A stretch of DNA of 64,000 nucleotides, from assembly GCA_964016985.1 (NCBI GenBank), contig OZ024823.1, positions 114,661,459-114,725,458 of the forward strand. Reading direction: 5' to 3'. The stretch comes from Anodontia alba. Taxonomy: Eukaryota; Mollusca; Bivalvia; Lucinida; Lucinidae. Position numbers and translations under genes: made by a program. A model generated the notes under the pieces. The model did not search any database and had not been told where the DNA came from. It was given only the letters and a program-made list of their open reading frames with translations. Of this stretch, positions 21,057-30,600 are shown in pieces (position 1 is the stretch's first letter; each line of letters opens with the position of its first letter).

Positions 21057-21837
21057 AGTTTGATTTTGGTATCATGTGTCTCACCGTTTTATTATCTATG
21101 TTGTTTTCTCTAAGACCTTAATGTTGTTTGAAAGTTAATTTCTTAGAGTTTTAGGGTTCTTATCTTATCCTTTACTCTTATGTGACTATTGTCCTGTGCC
21201 TTACTATGACTTTCAATCGATACTGAAGGATCACAGTGGAAATGAGAGTAATCACTTACTCTTTTCTGTATTATCCTTTGTGTTGATTGGTAAGCCATGA
21301 TATAAGCTCTGTGATTTGTTTAATATGTATAATTTGTATGTATATTTAACAGAACATTGTTTTATCATGTATATCTGCTGATCTGTGATACCGAAATAAA
21401 TCAGTTATAACTCTAAAAGGAAAGCTATTCAGTTAAGTTTGGGTAACAGAGTTGCCACCTTTTTGGCAAAGGGTTGCCAGCTCTGCTTGCCATCTGTTCT
21501 TTTTGTGGCTTCTTAATTCTGTTTGCCTGTCTTTCCCTTTCATGCTAAGAACTTGACGTGGATCTGATTGTATCAGTTGCCGAGTTAACTTATTCGCTTT
21601 GTTCCCAACCATCAAGTAAACTTTTGTCCGAATATAAGTGCCAAACGAAAACAGACGCAGTATTGAAAATTTATGTGCATGTGCACATTATTTTCCATAT
21701 TCGTATTTCGGAAAATCATAAAGTCGATAGATACAATGGCAAAATTAGGAATGTTCAAACAATAGGCTTGGACCCAAAATAAATGAGGTATAATCAGGCG
21801 TCCATGGAAAGCAAGCATTACTGAGGATATGTGGAGG
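21057..21837. other. No gene recognised
   Basis: A-rich end-like sequence (CCGAAATAAATCAG near 21392) could be a retroposon 3' end. The minus-strand frame at 21433-21615 (with KANKLTRQLIQSDPRQV) has some coding flavour, but I cannot place it. Confidence 0.35.
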
Positions 21838-22035
21838 GGTTTATCGATTAGCGATTAATGGCCTTACTTTTAATGAATAGCGATTAAAGGCCTTATATTT
21901 TAGTGATTAGCGATTTTTGGGGCTTACAATTTAGTGATTAAGCCGGAAATATCCAAAATATACTGAGTTTTGTGAAAATAGCATTATCGATTACTGAGAA
22001 AAGGGCTAATATTTTAATGATTAGCGATATTTGAC
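21838..22035. repeat. Short degenerate tandem repeat (GATTAGCGATT units)
   Basis: Units of about 30-40 bp with GATTAGCGATTAATGGCCTTA-like sequence are repeated four to five times with decay. It is not in a recognisable element. Confidence 0.6.
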
Positions 22036-22339
22036 CTCCATCCCGGTCCTCATTACTTGGTAAGCATACTTTGCCCACCATGCCAATCAGCCTGAACAGA
22101 GACTTAGGAAAATGAGAGAATTAATGGCCGGGGTATGAAAAGTCTGTTTATGGTCTGGCTGTGGCAAAAATCATCTGATATAAGTCTAGAAACGGCCACA
22201 TTGTAGGGATTGACAAGGTCATGACGCCTCCCATACAAAGGTGTCGGTCGTCTTGAGCGGATCGGAGGACGGGAACCTGGTGAAAAATGATCATCGAACT
22301 TACGCTGCACTCTATTGGATTTCTGGTGGGAATCGAAAA

Positions 22340-22397
22340 GAAAAAAAAACAACAACAAAAAAAAACACACACAAAAAACAACAACAACAACAACAAC

Positions 22398-22452
<55 letters not shown>
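22340..22452. repeat. (CAA)n and (CA)n microsatellites
   Basis: An A-rich CAA array (22346-22400) runs into about 26 CA units (22401-22452). The Val/Cys frames on the minus strand are artefacts. Confidence 0.95.
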
Positions 22453-22558
22453 CGGCAAATAATAATAAAAAAAAAATGAAAACAAGAAACTCGCTCAATA
22501 TGAATCGAACAAGTGTGCCGTTTATAGGCCTTAGTGAGATGCATTTCTGGCAAAAATT

Positions 22559-22843
22559 CATTACGAAAACACGCCTATTCAAATACATGTATATAGAAAA
22601 ATTCAACTCCAAAAACTGAAAATTTTCAGATAAAAAACTTTGATAATTTTTCATATTTCGGCTAAAAACATAGATTGTGGGTACTCGTTAGAACCGCCAC
22701 GCCGAGGCGGTTCTAACGAGTACCACAATCTATGTTTTTGAGTAGAAATAAGAAAAATAATGTATACCCTTGTTAACCCCAGTTTTACTGTATAAAAGTG
22801 GGGTTTAAGGGGGTCAAAATTATATAGGTATGTTTTCGTGATG
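22559..22843. mobile_element. ~280-bp hairpin MITE, copy 2
   Basis: Full-length: starts CATTACGAAAACACGCCTAT and ends ATAGGTATGTTTTCGTGATG. The central palindrome has GTTAGAACCGCCACGC / GAGGCGGTTCTAACGAG. Same orientation as the copy at 19899. Confidence 0.88.
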
Positions 22844-22869
22844 GTAGATCGCTGTATGTAATGGGTGGA

Positions 22870-23612
22870 GATATACAGAACTTGAACTTTCTCGATGGAC
22901 TCTAATGGGGAAAAGCCCAAGTAGATAAAAGTGACCGCCGCCGATTTCGATGAAACTTGTGCCAAAGGATGCCCTGGGATCGTAGTACCTTTCACATTTT
23001 GTTTTGCAGAAGATTCGGACAGTCCATTAGCAAGTTATTAGGGACCAAATATTCGTTAAGGCGAATTCTGTGGACTTTCTCGAAAACGAGACGCTGAGAA
23101 TATTATTGCACATGACCACAGTAATTCATTGCTCTAGGCCTACATTGTGTGTACAGTTTCAGAACCGATCGGTGAGGGTCGGATTAGGTCAAAATAAAAC
23201 TTCATAAATGGGGGGTGCATCCAATATTTCGAACCGTATCAACTCAATCATGTCTCGTCCCCAGCAGTGTGAACACGACTGCGCCGTTTGGACGCGGTAA
23301 AAGCAATTGCACACTTCTATAGGCCGCCAAACTTTCATTAAATAAAATTTTGTCGGAAAAAATCAGCACAGTCGGACGACATCTGGTTTAAAGCATTGGA
23401 TACCCCATTCATATTTGCACCCACATTTTAATTGTTTACCCCACTGATCGGACTGAAACTGGTACCAAATGATAGCCTCGGAACAATGAATCACTTAGGC
23501 TATATGTTAAATCATTCTTTGCGCCTCCCTTTCGAGTTATAGTCCTTGAGATTCGATGTTTACGAACACTTGGCCTCTAATAGCTTACTTACGGACTGTC
23601 CAAATTATATGC

Positions 23613-23649
<37 letters not shown>

Positions 23650-23790
23650 TACTATGGGGCCTGATCATCGTTTGTCTCAAGTTTCATCGAAATCGGCATT
23701 GGTCACTTTTGGTCTGTTTTTACCTTTATTTTCCGCATACGAATTCCAAATAGAAAATTCGAGTCCTTATATCAGCCTTTATAGTCACGA
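22870..23790. mobile_element. ~0.9 kb element with long imperfect inverted arms
   Basis: The left arm (about 22880-23060) is the reverse complement of the right arm (about 23550-23770). Shared stretches include GATTTCGATGAAACTTG on the left with CAAGTTTCATCGAAATCGGC on the right, and GGACAGTCCATTAGCAAG with CTTACTTACGGACTGTCC. A (TA)n run with poly-A lies inside the right arm (23613-23651). No protein is recognisable, so it may be a foldback element. Confidence 0.6.
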
Positions 23791-23868
23791 TATTATGTTG
23801 GTTTTATTTTAGTGGATTATTAAACAGGGTTATAAGAATAAATAATTAGTCACTGGAGACTGGAGCCA
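23774..23868. repeat. Dispersed repeat, copy 1
   Basis: It starts CAGCCTTTATAGTCACGATA and ends TTAGTCACTGGAGACTGGA, matching 25535-25622 in direct orientation. The family is unknown. Confidence 0.7.
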
Positions 23869-23892
23869 GTCTAGAATATGCCCTTGCATTAT

Positions 23893-24338
23893 TTAACCTA
23901 TTTTAGTAAAGAGACCCCAACAGGGTAATTGGCAAACAATGCAGACCCTCATCACGAAAACATACCTATATAATACTGACCCCCTTAAACCCCACTTTTA
24001 TATAGTAAAAACTGGGGTTTACAGGGGTATGCATTATTTTTCTTATTTCTGCTCAAAAACATAGATTGTGGTACTCGTTAGAACCGCCTCACCGAGGCGG
24101 TTCTAACGAGTACTCACAATCTATGTTTTGAGCAGACATAAGAAAAATATCAGAGTTTTTATCTGAAAATTTTCAGTTTTTGGAGGTGAAATTTTCATTG
24201 TATTTGAATAGGCATGTTTTCGTAATGCTGAACAAGGTCTCCACTGTTTGCAAATAGTTAGCCATTTTTCTCTAGGAATATTTAAATTGCATAGCTTGAC
24301 ATACCTAAAATTGAAATTCAGTCAAAAAATGGGTTAAA
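23893..24338. mobile_element. Hairpin MITE (CAAACAGTGTAGACC) split by another MITE
   Basis: The outer element starts TTAACCTATTTTAGTAAAGAG and ends AAAAAATGGGTTAA, as at 6020-6247. It is interrupted in its hairpin between GCAGACCCT and AGGTCTCCACTGTTTGC by the element at 23949-24226. Confidence 0.85.
23949..24226. mobile_element. ~280-bp hairpin MITE, copy 3 (nested)
   Basis: A full-length copy, inverse to those at 19899 and 22559: starts CATCACGAAAACATACCTAT and ends ATAGGCATGTTTTCGTAATG. It is nested in the older element at 23893-24338. Confidence 0.88.
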
Positions 24339-24447
24339 AGATAATTGTCAAAAGCTGACCTTGTGTAAATGTTTGTTGTAGTTTATTGACCTTACAGTGT
24401 ACGTTTGACCTGAAAATGAGAATCATTGACGTGTCAAAGCAAAACCC

Positions 24448-24665
24448 ACAAATATGGCATACGCGGAAACTCGGACCAGACTGTGCATTCGCGCTGTCTG
24501 ATTGGTTTTGTCGTTATGTGTATGCATTCTAAACCTTAAGACAATGAGAAATCCATCATGAACGCGAAGAATGACCACATTTCAACTGGCTGATTAGTCT
24601 TTGATGTTCGTGCATGCCACATTGTAGGTTTTCCGTTGGTCCACATAATGAGGACCAGGCCACGC
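24448..24665. mobile_element. GATCAGCCTGC-type dispersed repeat, diverged
   Basis: It has ACCAGACTGTGCATTCGCGC near 24475, and AACTGGCTGATTAGTCTTTG with CCACATTGTAGGTTTTCCG near 24590. About 220 bp. Confidence 0.5.
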
Positions 24666-24843
24666 TGAAAAATACCTTTGAAGTATAGATTGCGCATCCG
24701 ATCTATCCGTTAATATAACCTACAGTGTTTAATGATTTTAAGCGGAGCTCGGAGGCCCAAAGTGGACTACACGGATATGCTGGCTGATTTCGGTCTTTGT
24801 TTTCCGCACATGCTGCGGAGACATTTTCACTTGAGGCGGCTCA

Positions 24844-25050
24844 TTAACCCATTTTAGTCTGGAGACCCCAAAAGGTTACTTGGCAAACAGTGCAGACCCA
24901 GATCAGACGCCGTAGAACGCGGTGTCTGATCAGGGTCTACACGGTTTGCATCAAATATAGGAATTTCTATAATACCGTAATAATGATTACTAATCAGATA
25001 CCCTGCTATTGGAAACAGACCGGAACAAAGTTGTGGTTGAAGAGTCCACA
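24844..25050. mobile_element. Hairpin MITE (CAAACAGTGTAGACC family)
   Basis: It starts TTAACCCATTTTAGTCTGGAG; the hairpin is GACCCAGATCAGACGCCGT / GGTGTCTGATCAGGGTC. The right end is indistinct (CTGCTATTGGAAACAGACC is shared with 44410). The 86-residue frame over it is a MITE translation. Confidence 0.7.
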
Positions 25051-25319
25051 CGGGTAAATACTTGATGCGTGGACACGAAGTTATTCTAATTTGTTTGGCG
25101 CAGAAATCAACCAAGTCAAGCTAGAAAGAAAGGTAAGATTTGCTTTCTACTGTGGTTTTCATCTTAAAGGAGAGAAATAAAACAGAAATCTAAAGAAAAC
25201 AAATATGTATTCAGTCTGTACAGTATTATTTCATCAGAGATAAGACTGAATTCATATTTATTTTCTTTCAGAGTCTTCTCTAATCTCACAAACGCACAAA
25301 ATTTTACACATATATTTTT

Positions 25320-25470
25320 GCACAGTTTATTTCACAACCAAATCTCAACGTTTCGGCTAATTAAAGCCTTTTTAACTCTCTTGAATAGTGCCCCTTTTTC
25401 AAGAGATTTAACTCTCTTAAAAATGCTTTAATTAGACGTAACGTTGAGAATTTTGGTGAAATATGTTCTT
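25320..25470. repeat. Imperfect palindrome
   Basis: CACAACCAAATCTCAACGTT at the left pairs with AACGTTGAGAATTTTGGTG at the right, with AATTAAAGC / GCTTTAATTAG and two GAGAGTTAAA-type segments inside. Possibly a MITE; ends not defined. Confidence 0.55.
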
Positions 25471-25534
25471 TAAATTTCTGTTTTCGCTTTCGCGATAAGA
25501 TTTTTTTTTATAAAGGATTTGTCAGGTGACCAGC

Positions 25535-25827
25535 CTTTATAGTCATGATATTATTTTGGTTTTATTTTAGTAAATTATCAAACATGATTATATAAATAAA
25601 TATTTAGTCACTGGAGACTGGATCCTGCCTATTTTTCCTACTGACTGTTTCGAGGGGTTCCTCTGTTGCAGGTCTTTGTTGTGCGCCGGTGGTTTCATAC
25701 ACGACGTTTGTTTTGTCATCATTTGTTTCTCATCTCTCCGCTTTTGATAACCCGTGGAGGCTGTGCTTTGTAATTGTGGGATTCCCCGCATATTGTCATT
25801 TATATTTTTGGTATCAAGCTCGCCGCC
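25535..25827. repeat. Dispersed repeats, copy 2 region
   Basis: The first part repeats 23774-23868. The second part (about 25640-25810, with GGGGTTCCTCTGTTGCAG and TTTGTTTTGTCATCATTTGT) resembles 62040-62160 and 63080-63185, marking another dispersed family. Confidence 0.55.
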
Positions 25828-26090
25828 ACCCAGTAAGCATTCTTTATAAATCTATAGCGGGCCGTTATCGGGTTTCAGGTAAAAATTCTGATTTTTTCAT
25901 ATTTCTGCTCAAAACATAGATTGTGGGTACTTGTTAGAATCTATGTTTTTGAGCAGAAATAAGAAAAATAATGTATACCCCTGTAAACCCCAGTTTTACT
26001 ATATAAATGTTGGGTATAAGGGGGTCAAAATTATCTAGGTGTGTTTTCGTGATGCGGCCCGCTATAGATTTATAAAGAATGCTAGCTGGG
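25828..26090. mobile_element. Hairpin MITE (CCCAGYTAGCATTCT family) split by another MITE
   Basis: The outer ends are CCCAGTAAGCATTCTTTATA and TATAAAGAATGCTAGCTGGG, and the arms GCGGGCCGTTATCGGG and CGGCCCGCTATAGA are now separated by the insert at 25878-26054. Confidence 0.85.
25878..26054. mobile_element. ~280-bp hairpin MITE, truncated nested copy 4
   Basis: The right end is intact (TAGGTGTGTTTTCGTGATG), but the left ~70 bp are missing and the central palindrome has lost its apex. It is inserted in the element at 25828-26090. Confidence 0.8.
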
Positions 26091-26410
26091 CAACATTTTC
26101 CATACAAAAGCTACATTCAAATCTGCCGTACTTTTATCATAGTTTATATATTTATATCGACGAATGTGATAGGAGTGGTAGAAAATGCGGCATCTGAGCT
26201 GGGTCTCCACTGTTTGCTCAGGCCTGTCTGTCCGACTTCTTACGATAGAACATGGTAGGGGGATAATAGCTCTGGATACGACTTGATTTTAAACCAAAAC
26301 GTCTCGTAATGAACCGAAATATCCACACAACATAATTCCGTTCTGTAAAAATTCTAAAATTAGAACAAAAAACGCCACAACGTGAAAAAAAGACCTTCTG
26401 ACATGTGCGC

Positions 26411-26518
26411 CCAAACTCGTATTCTTCATAAATCTATAGCGGGCCATTATCGGCCAGTCAGCTACCATGACGGGCCGAAAACGGCCTGCTATAGATTTAT
26501 GAAGAATGCTAGCAGGGG
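26411..26518. mobile_element. Hairpin MITE (CCCAGYTAGCATTCT family)
   Basis: The arms ATTCTTCATAAATCTATAGC and GCTATAGATTTATGAAGAAT surround GGGCCATTATCGGCC and its complement. The outer termini are degraded. Confidence 0.78.
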
Positions 26519-26519
26519 A

Positions 26520-26690
26520 AGACTTAATGACAGCATGCATATCCGTGCAGTCAGATCAGTCTTCGTTGTCCGCACGAAGAAACTTTGCATCCTTGGTTTT
26601 CAAAAATGCCAAAGTGAATGCGCAGGCTGATCCAAGTCATCATTGGGCTTATATATCCGAACGGAAGGTCCTTTTCTGCCCTTGCGACTA
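26520..26690. mobile_element. GATCAGCCTGC-type dispersed repeat
   Basis: It contains GTGCAGTCAGATCAGTCTTCG, CGCACGAAGAAACTTTGCATC and GCGCAGGCTGATCC. Relative of 5206-5375 and 34850-35090. Confidence 0.55.
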
Positions 26691-26777
26691 AGTAAAGTAT
26701 CCGTTTATTTGTTTAAAACAATGACCGAAAACGCATAGACTTTTCACAATTTTGCCCGTTTAACCCAGATTTTCAAT

Positions 26778-26787
26778 GCGCGCGCGC

Positions 26788-26830
<43 letters not shown>

Positions 26831-26842
26831 TGCGCGTGTGTG
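26778..26842. repeat. (GT)n/(GC)n microsatellite
   Basis: A CGCG start, about 20 GT units, then mixed CG and TG units. An alternating purine-pyrimidine tract about 0.8 kb upstream of the dikinase start. Confidence 0.92.
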
Positions 26843-26944
26843 TTTTACGGCATAAATACATGTCGTAATTGGCTTAATTACGAAACTATTTTCATTCCCT
26901 AAATGATATGGTAAAAATGACGTCTTACATATATATGAGGGGTT

Positions 26945-27162
26945 TATAAGTTCTCCACAAAAAAAAAACACGTTGTGGGTACCCATGAGATGCACCTCGG
27001 CAAGGAGCTAATGCATGCCAACAGCATGTTTTTGTGTAATCAGAAAAAATATCGATTGTTTTGGTTATTAAATTGACTTATGTAGTGCTAAAACAAAGAA
27101 GTGCGCATTTTACATACATGCCTATGTAGTAACGCAATGTTTCTTATGTTACAGCGTAGAAG
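26945..27162 (+). repeat. Repeat upstream of the dikinase gene, with acceptor-like end
   Basis: It aligns with 35460-35700 downstream of the gene, in the same orientation. Shared stretches are CCACAAAA..CTTGTGGGTACYCAT, TTTTGGTTATTA, GCGCATTTTACAT-type, and AGCGTAGAAGGATA at the end. It includes a hairpin of the CATATGTTGTGGGTACTC group. It ends TTTCTTATGTTACAG followed by CGTAGAAGG, which looks like a 3' splice site, so a 5'-UTR exon of the dikinase could begin near 27155 (inference). Confidence 0.6.
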
Positions 27163-27600
27163 GATACGACAACACAAAGAGCTGTCACCCGAGATTTGTT
27201 GTAAACGTCGTTAATGATCAACACAACACTGATACAACAACACAAATAGTCATCACCCGAAATTTGTTTGGTAAACCTCGGTTATGGTCAAAACAACACC
27301 GATGCAACAGCGCAGATGGTCATCAGTCGAGATGTGATTTGTAAACCTCGTTTGTGGTCAAAACAACACTGATATGATAGCGCAAATATTCATCACCTGA
27401 GATTCATTAGGTAAACCTCGGTATTGATGAAAACAACACTGATACGACAAAGCGTATGCTCATCACCTGAGACTTATTTTAGTAAACCTCGCTAATGGTC
27501 CAAACAACACTGGTATCACAAAGCAGGGACAAAACATCAGAGATACGACAACGCAAATAGTCATCACCTAAGATTTGTTTGGTAAACCCTGTAAATGGTG
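27163..27600 (+). repeat. 70-bp minisatellite abutting the dikinase start
   Basis: About six to seven units start with GATACGACAACGC-like sequence at 27163, 27231, 27301, 27371, 27441, 27512 and 27543, so the spacing is 68-71 bp (the last step is shortened). Each has CATCACC(C/T)GAGATTTGTT, GGTAAACCTCG and CAAAACAACACTGATA. The array stops only ~35 bp before the ATG of the dikinase, so it lies in the promoter or 5' UTR. Confidence 0.88.
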
Positions 27601-27634
27601 AAATCGACACTCCGTAGAACTCTGCGAAATTATC

Positions 27635-30600
27635 ATGTTTCGTCTACTGAAGCAGGTAATACTTTACATTTATTTTATATTTGTAAGGTCTTCCAAGCGA
27701 GAGAAACTGATCAAATTATTAACAGGACGCTTTAAGAAGCGTGAACTGGATATGCCCTATATACCAGCCGTTCTTGATGAAGTCCAAGATTTACCAGAGA
27801 GATGGCAAGATTCCACTTCTTTTGTAGGATTTGACCAAAATGGTTTGTGTGTTCGATTTAAAGCAGGAAGAACGCATATTGGTTGCACAGATTTACAAAT
27901 TGACTTAGATATTCCTGGTTCTGGTCACTTTGTTCATAAAGAAGTGTTTTCCAACGTGACTAAGCATGATGATGGTTTGGACACAATTTTTGAGGGTAGA
28001 CGACTAAAGGCTTATTGTCTGAGTCCTATGCGAAGATGGAAGCTTTGTTTCCGGGGACCACTTAGGCATACTAACCTCGGTGATAAAAGACTACACGCTG
28101 TGATTTCTCTTTATTGGCAGGGTTCGTTTGATCCATATGATTACTTCTATTCTCCTTCTTGTTGGAGAACGGCCTACAATCTGTCTTCTCTAGGATGGAG
28201 AGAGATATTTACTTTCTCCATGTTTGATAAAATTGCATCCTATGAACAGTGGGGAGAACTTCGCGGCCGAATCAACATAGAAAACCAAGAAGAAATGAAT
28301 GTTAGACTGAAATGTGTACGGGAAAGGCATTTCAAACTACAGGTGTTTGATTTTGAATCGGTAGTTCGTCAACACTTTGTTGAGAAAGAATCGGGACTGG
28401 CATTTTCACATCATTTTATCAAGGTTTGTAAAGAAACGTCTGCCTACTGTGGCTATATGACATTCCCTATATCAGACAGCCACCCTACAGTTCTGCTTTA
28501 TAATACTAAGGGACACGAGGATAATAAATCTTATCTACTGAAGTTTCCACAATCAATATCAGCATCAAGGAATCTGTACAAAGTGTCGGAAAACATCTCA
28601 AGGACTTGTTTTTGTGATCCACAGTTAGGATTTGAATATAAAAGTCTTACCATCAATAACAAAACAGCATTTGGAGTTCAGTGCTTTTCGGATGAAGCCT
28701 TTGATTTATTGGAGCAGCAAACATATAGCGTAAAACTGGGAGAAGAATCAGCCAATGGTCACGTGAAAACAAATACAAAGGAAGATAAAGAAACAGACAT
28801 TGTTGCTCTGGACGCAAGTGCATGTAAGTTATCATTGGTTGGAGGGAAAGCGTACTATTTGTCATTACTAAGGTCCTCTGGAAATGTTAATGTGCCCAAT
28901 GGGTTCTGTATAACGACAATGGCACTGATAAAGCATATTAATGAAAACTATGCATTAAAGCAGGTTATAAAACAAATTGAAAATTGTTTAAAAGAATCGG
29001 GTGTGGGGACGCTTAAGAAGATGTGTGATAACGCTGTTAGGCTGTTCCAACAGGTACCAATGAGCAACAATTTAAAAACGCTTTTAACAAACCATTTAGT
29101 AGACCTTTTCGGTAAAGAGGAATGGAAGCGAACGAAATTTGCGATACGATCATCTAGCCTGAGCGAAGATGCTAGTGATACATCGGCAGCTGGTCAAATG
29201 AAAACATTTTTATGCATTCATGGTCTGGAGAACATTGTCAGCGCAGTTCAGCATTGCTGGGCATCCTCTATCTCATATCAAGTCGTAGAATATCGCAGAC
29301 AAAATGGACAATCATTTATTGAAGGTATGGGCGTCGTCGTACAAGAAATGGTGGAAGCTGATGTATCCGGCGTCGTGTTTACTGCAGACCCGTTGACTGG
29401 AGAGGAATCAAACATGATGATTAATGCCAATTTTGGTTTAGGAGAATCAGTGGTTTCAGGATCTGTTAATCCAGACACAATAATAGTAAATCGTGGCTAT
29501 GATGACAAATTGCGGGTAGAGAAGATTCTAACTGGAAGTAAAGAAACGCGATGTATTGCCGATGAATATAAAGGAACCATAAATGAACCTAATGCAGACT
29601 CAGCAAGGAACAGAGTGTGTATAACTGAAAATGACATATTTCTTGTGTCTGAACAAGCTATTGAACTGGAAAGAAATCTTTGTATGTCACTGGACGTTGA
29701 ATGGGCAATTGCAAAAGGAAAGTTGTACATTCTTCAGACCAGACCTATAACAGGTCTTGACCAAGAGACAGATGAAGAGCTGATACATGAGTTTGACAGC
29801 CCAGTAGTTAGTGAACGAGAACTCATTACTACATGCAATATTCAAGAAATGATGCCAGGTGCAGTGACGACATTAACAAGAGACCTCTTCATATCTGCTG
29901 TAGGTAGGGCATTGGCTTACAACCATCTCAGTAGAATGGGAATAGAGCAGTCTTGCTATGTTTCGAATGCAGCACTAACATTTTCTGGTCTTTCGTTTTT
30001 AAATGTAACATTTACTGCGACCGCTGGGATTACTGGAATAGGAGGTGACAGTGCAAAATCAAATGCTGAAATTTGTATCCTTGGTCATTCAGTAGAGAAC
30101 CATTATATTAATACTATACATGATTTCATAGGCAGGAAGTTTTCATTTCTGCAAAAAGTAATGAGGGTATTCCGGGAATTCGTTGTTTTGAACAAACGAG
30201 ATTCAAGTCTGTTTGAACACCATAAAGGCAAAATAGAAACATTTGATATAGAGGGACATTTCGAAACAGCCCAGGCGCTTTACAACTGCATCGACGAGAA
30301 TCTAATATTTTACTACGAGGTGTGGAGGAGCTATATTTTTAAAGCCACTGAGTCTGGTATATGGTCAGGTATTATCATGGCGATTCTGAAAGGAGATGCC
30401 AAGGAGCTGAGTTTAAAACATCTTACGGATCTTGCTTTGATTCTATCGGATTGTAAAAACATTATCAGTGCTGAGGTTCCTTCAATAATAAGTAGTTTGG
30501 CTGAAAAAATCGCTAATTCCAACATCAGAGACCAATTTTTAGATGCGCCAGCTGAAGACTGTGACTCACTATTAAGGAATTCAAGCGATTCTGCAATAAA

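Noticed and set aside
22104..22654. 149- and 168-residue minus-strand frames
   Set aside because: Both run through (CA)n and (CAA)n microsatellites, giving Cys/Val and Leu/Phe runs.
24854..25114. 86-residue minus-strand frame with a hydrophobic part
   Set aside because: Most of it translates a hairpin MITE; the same peptide pattern recurs at other copies.
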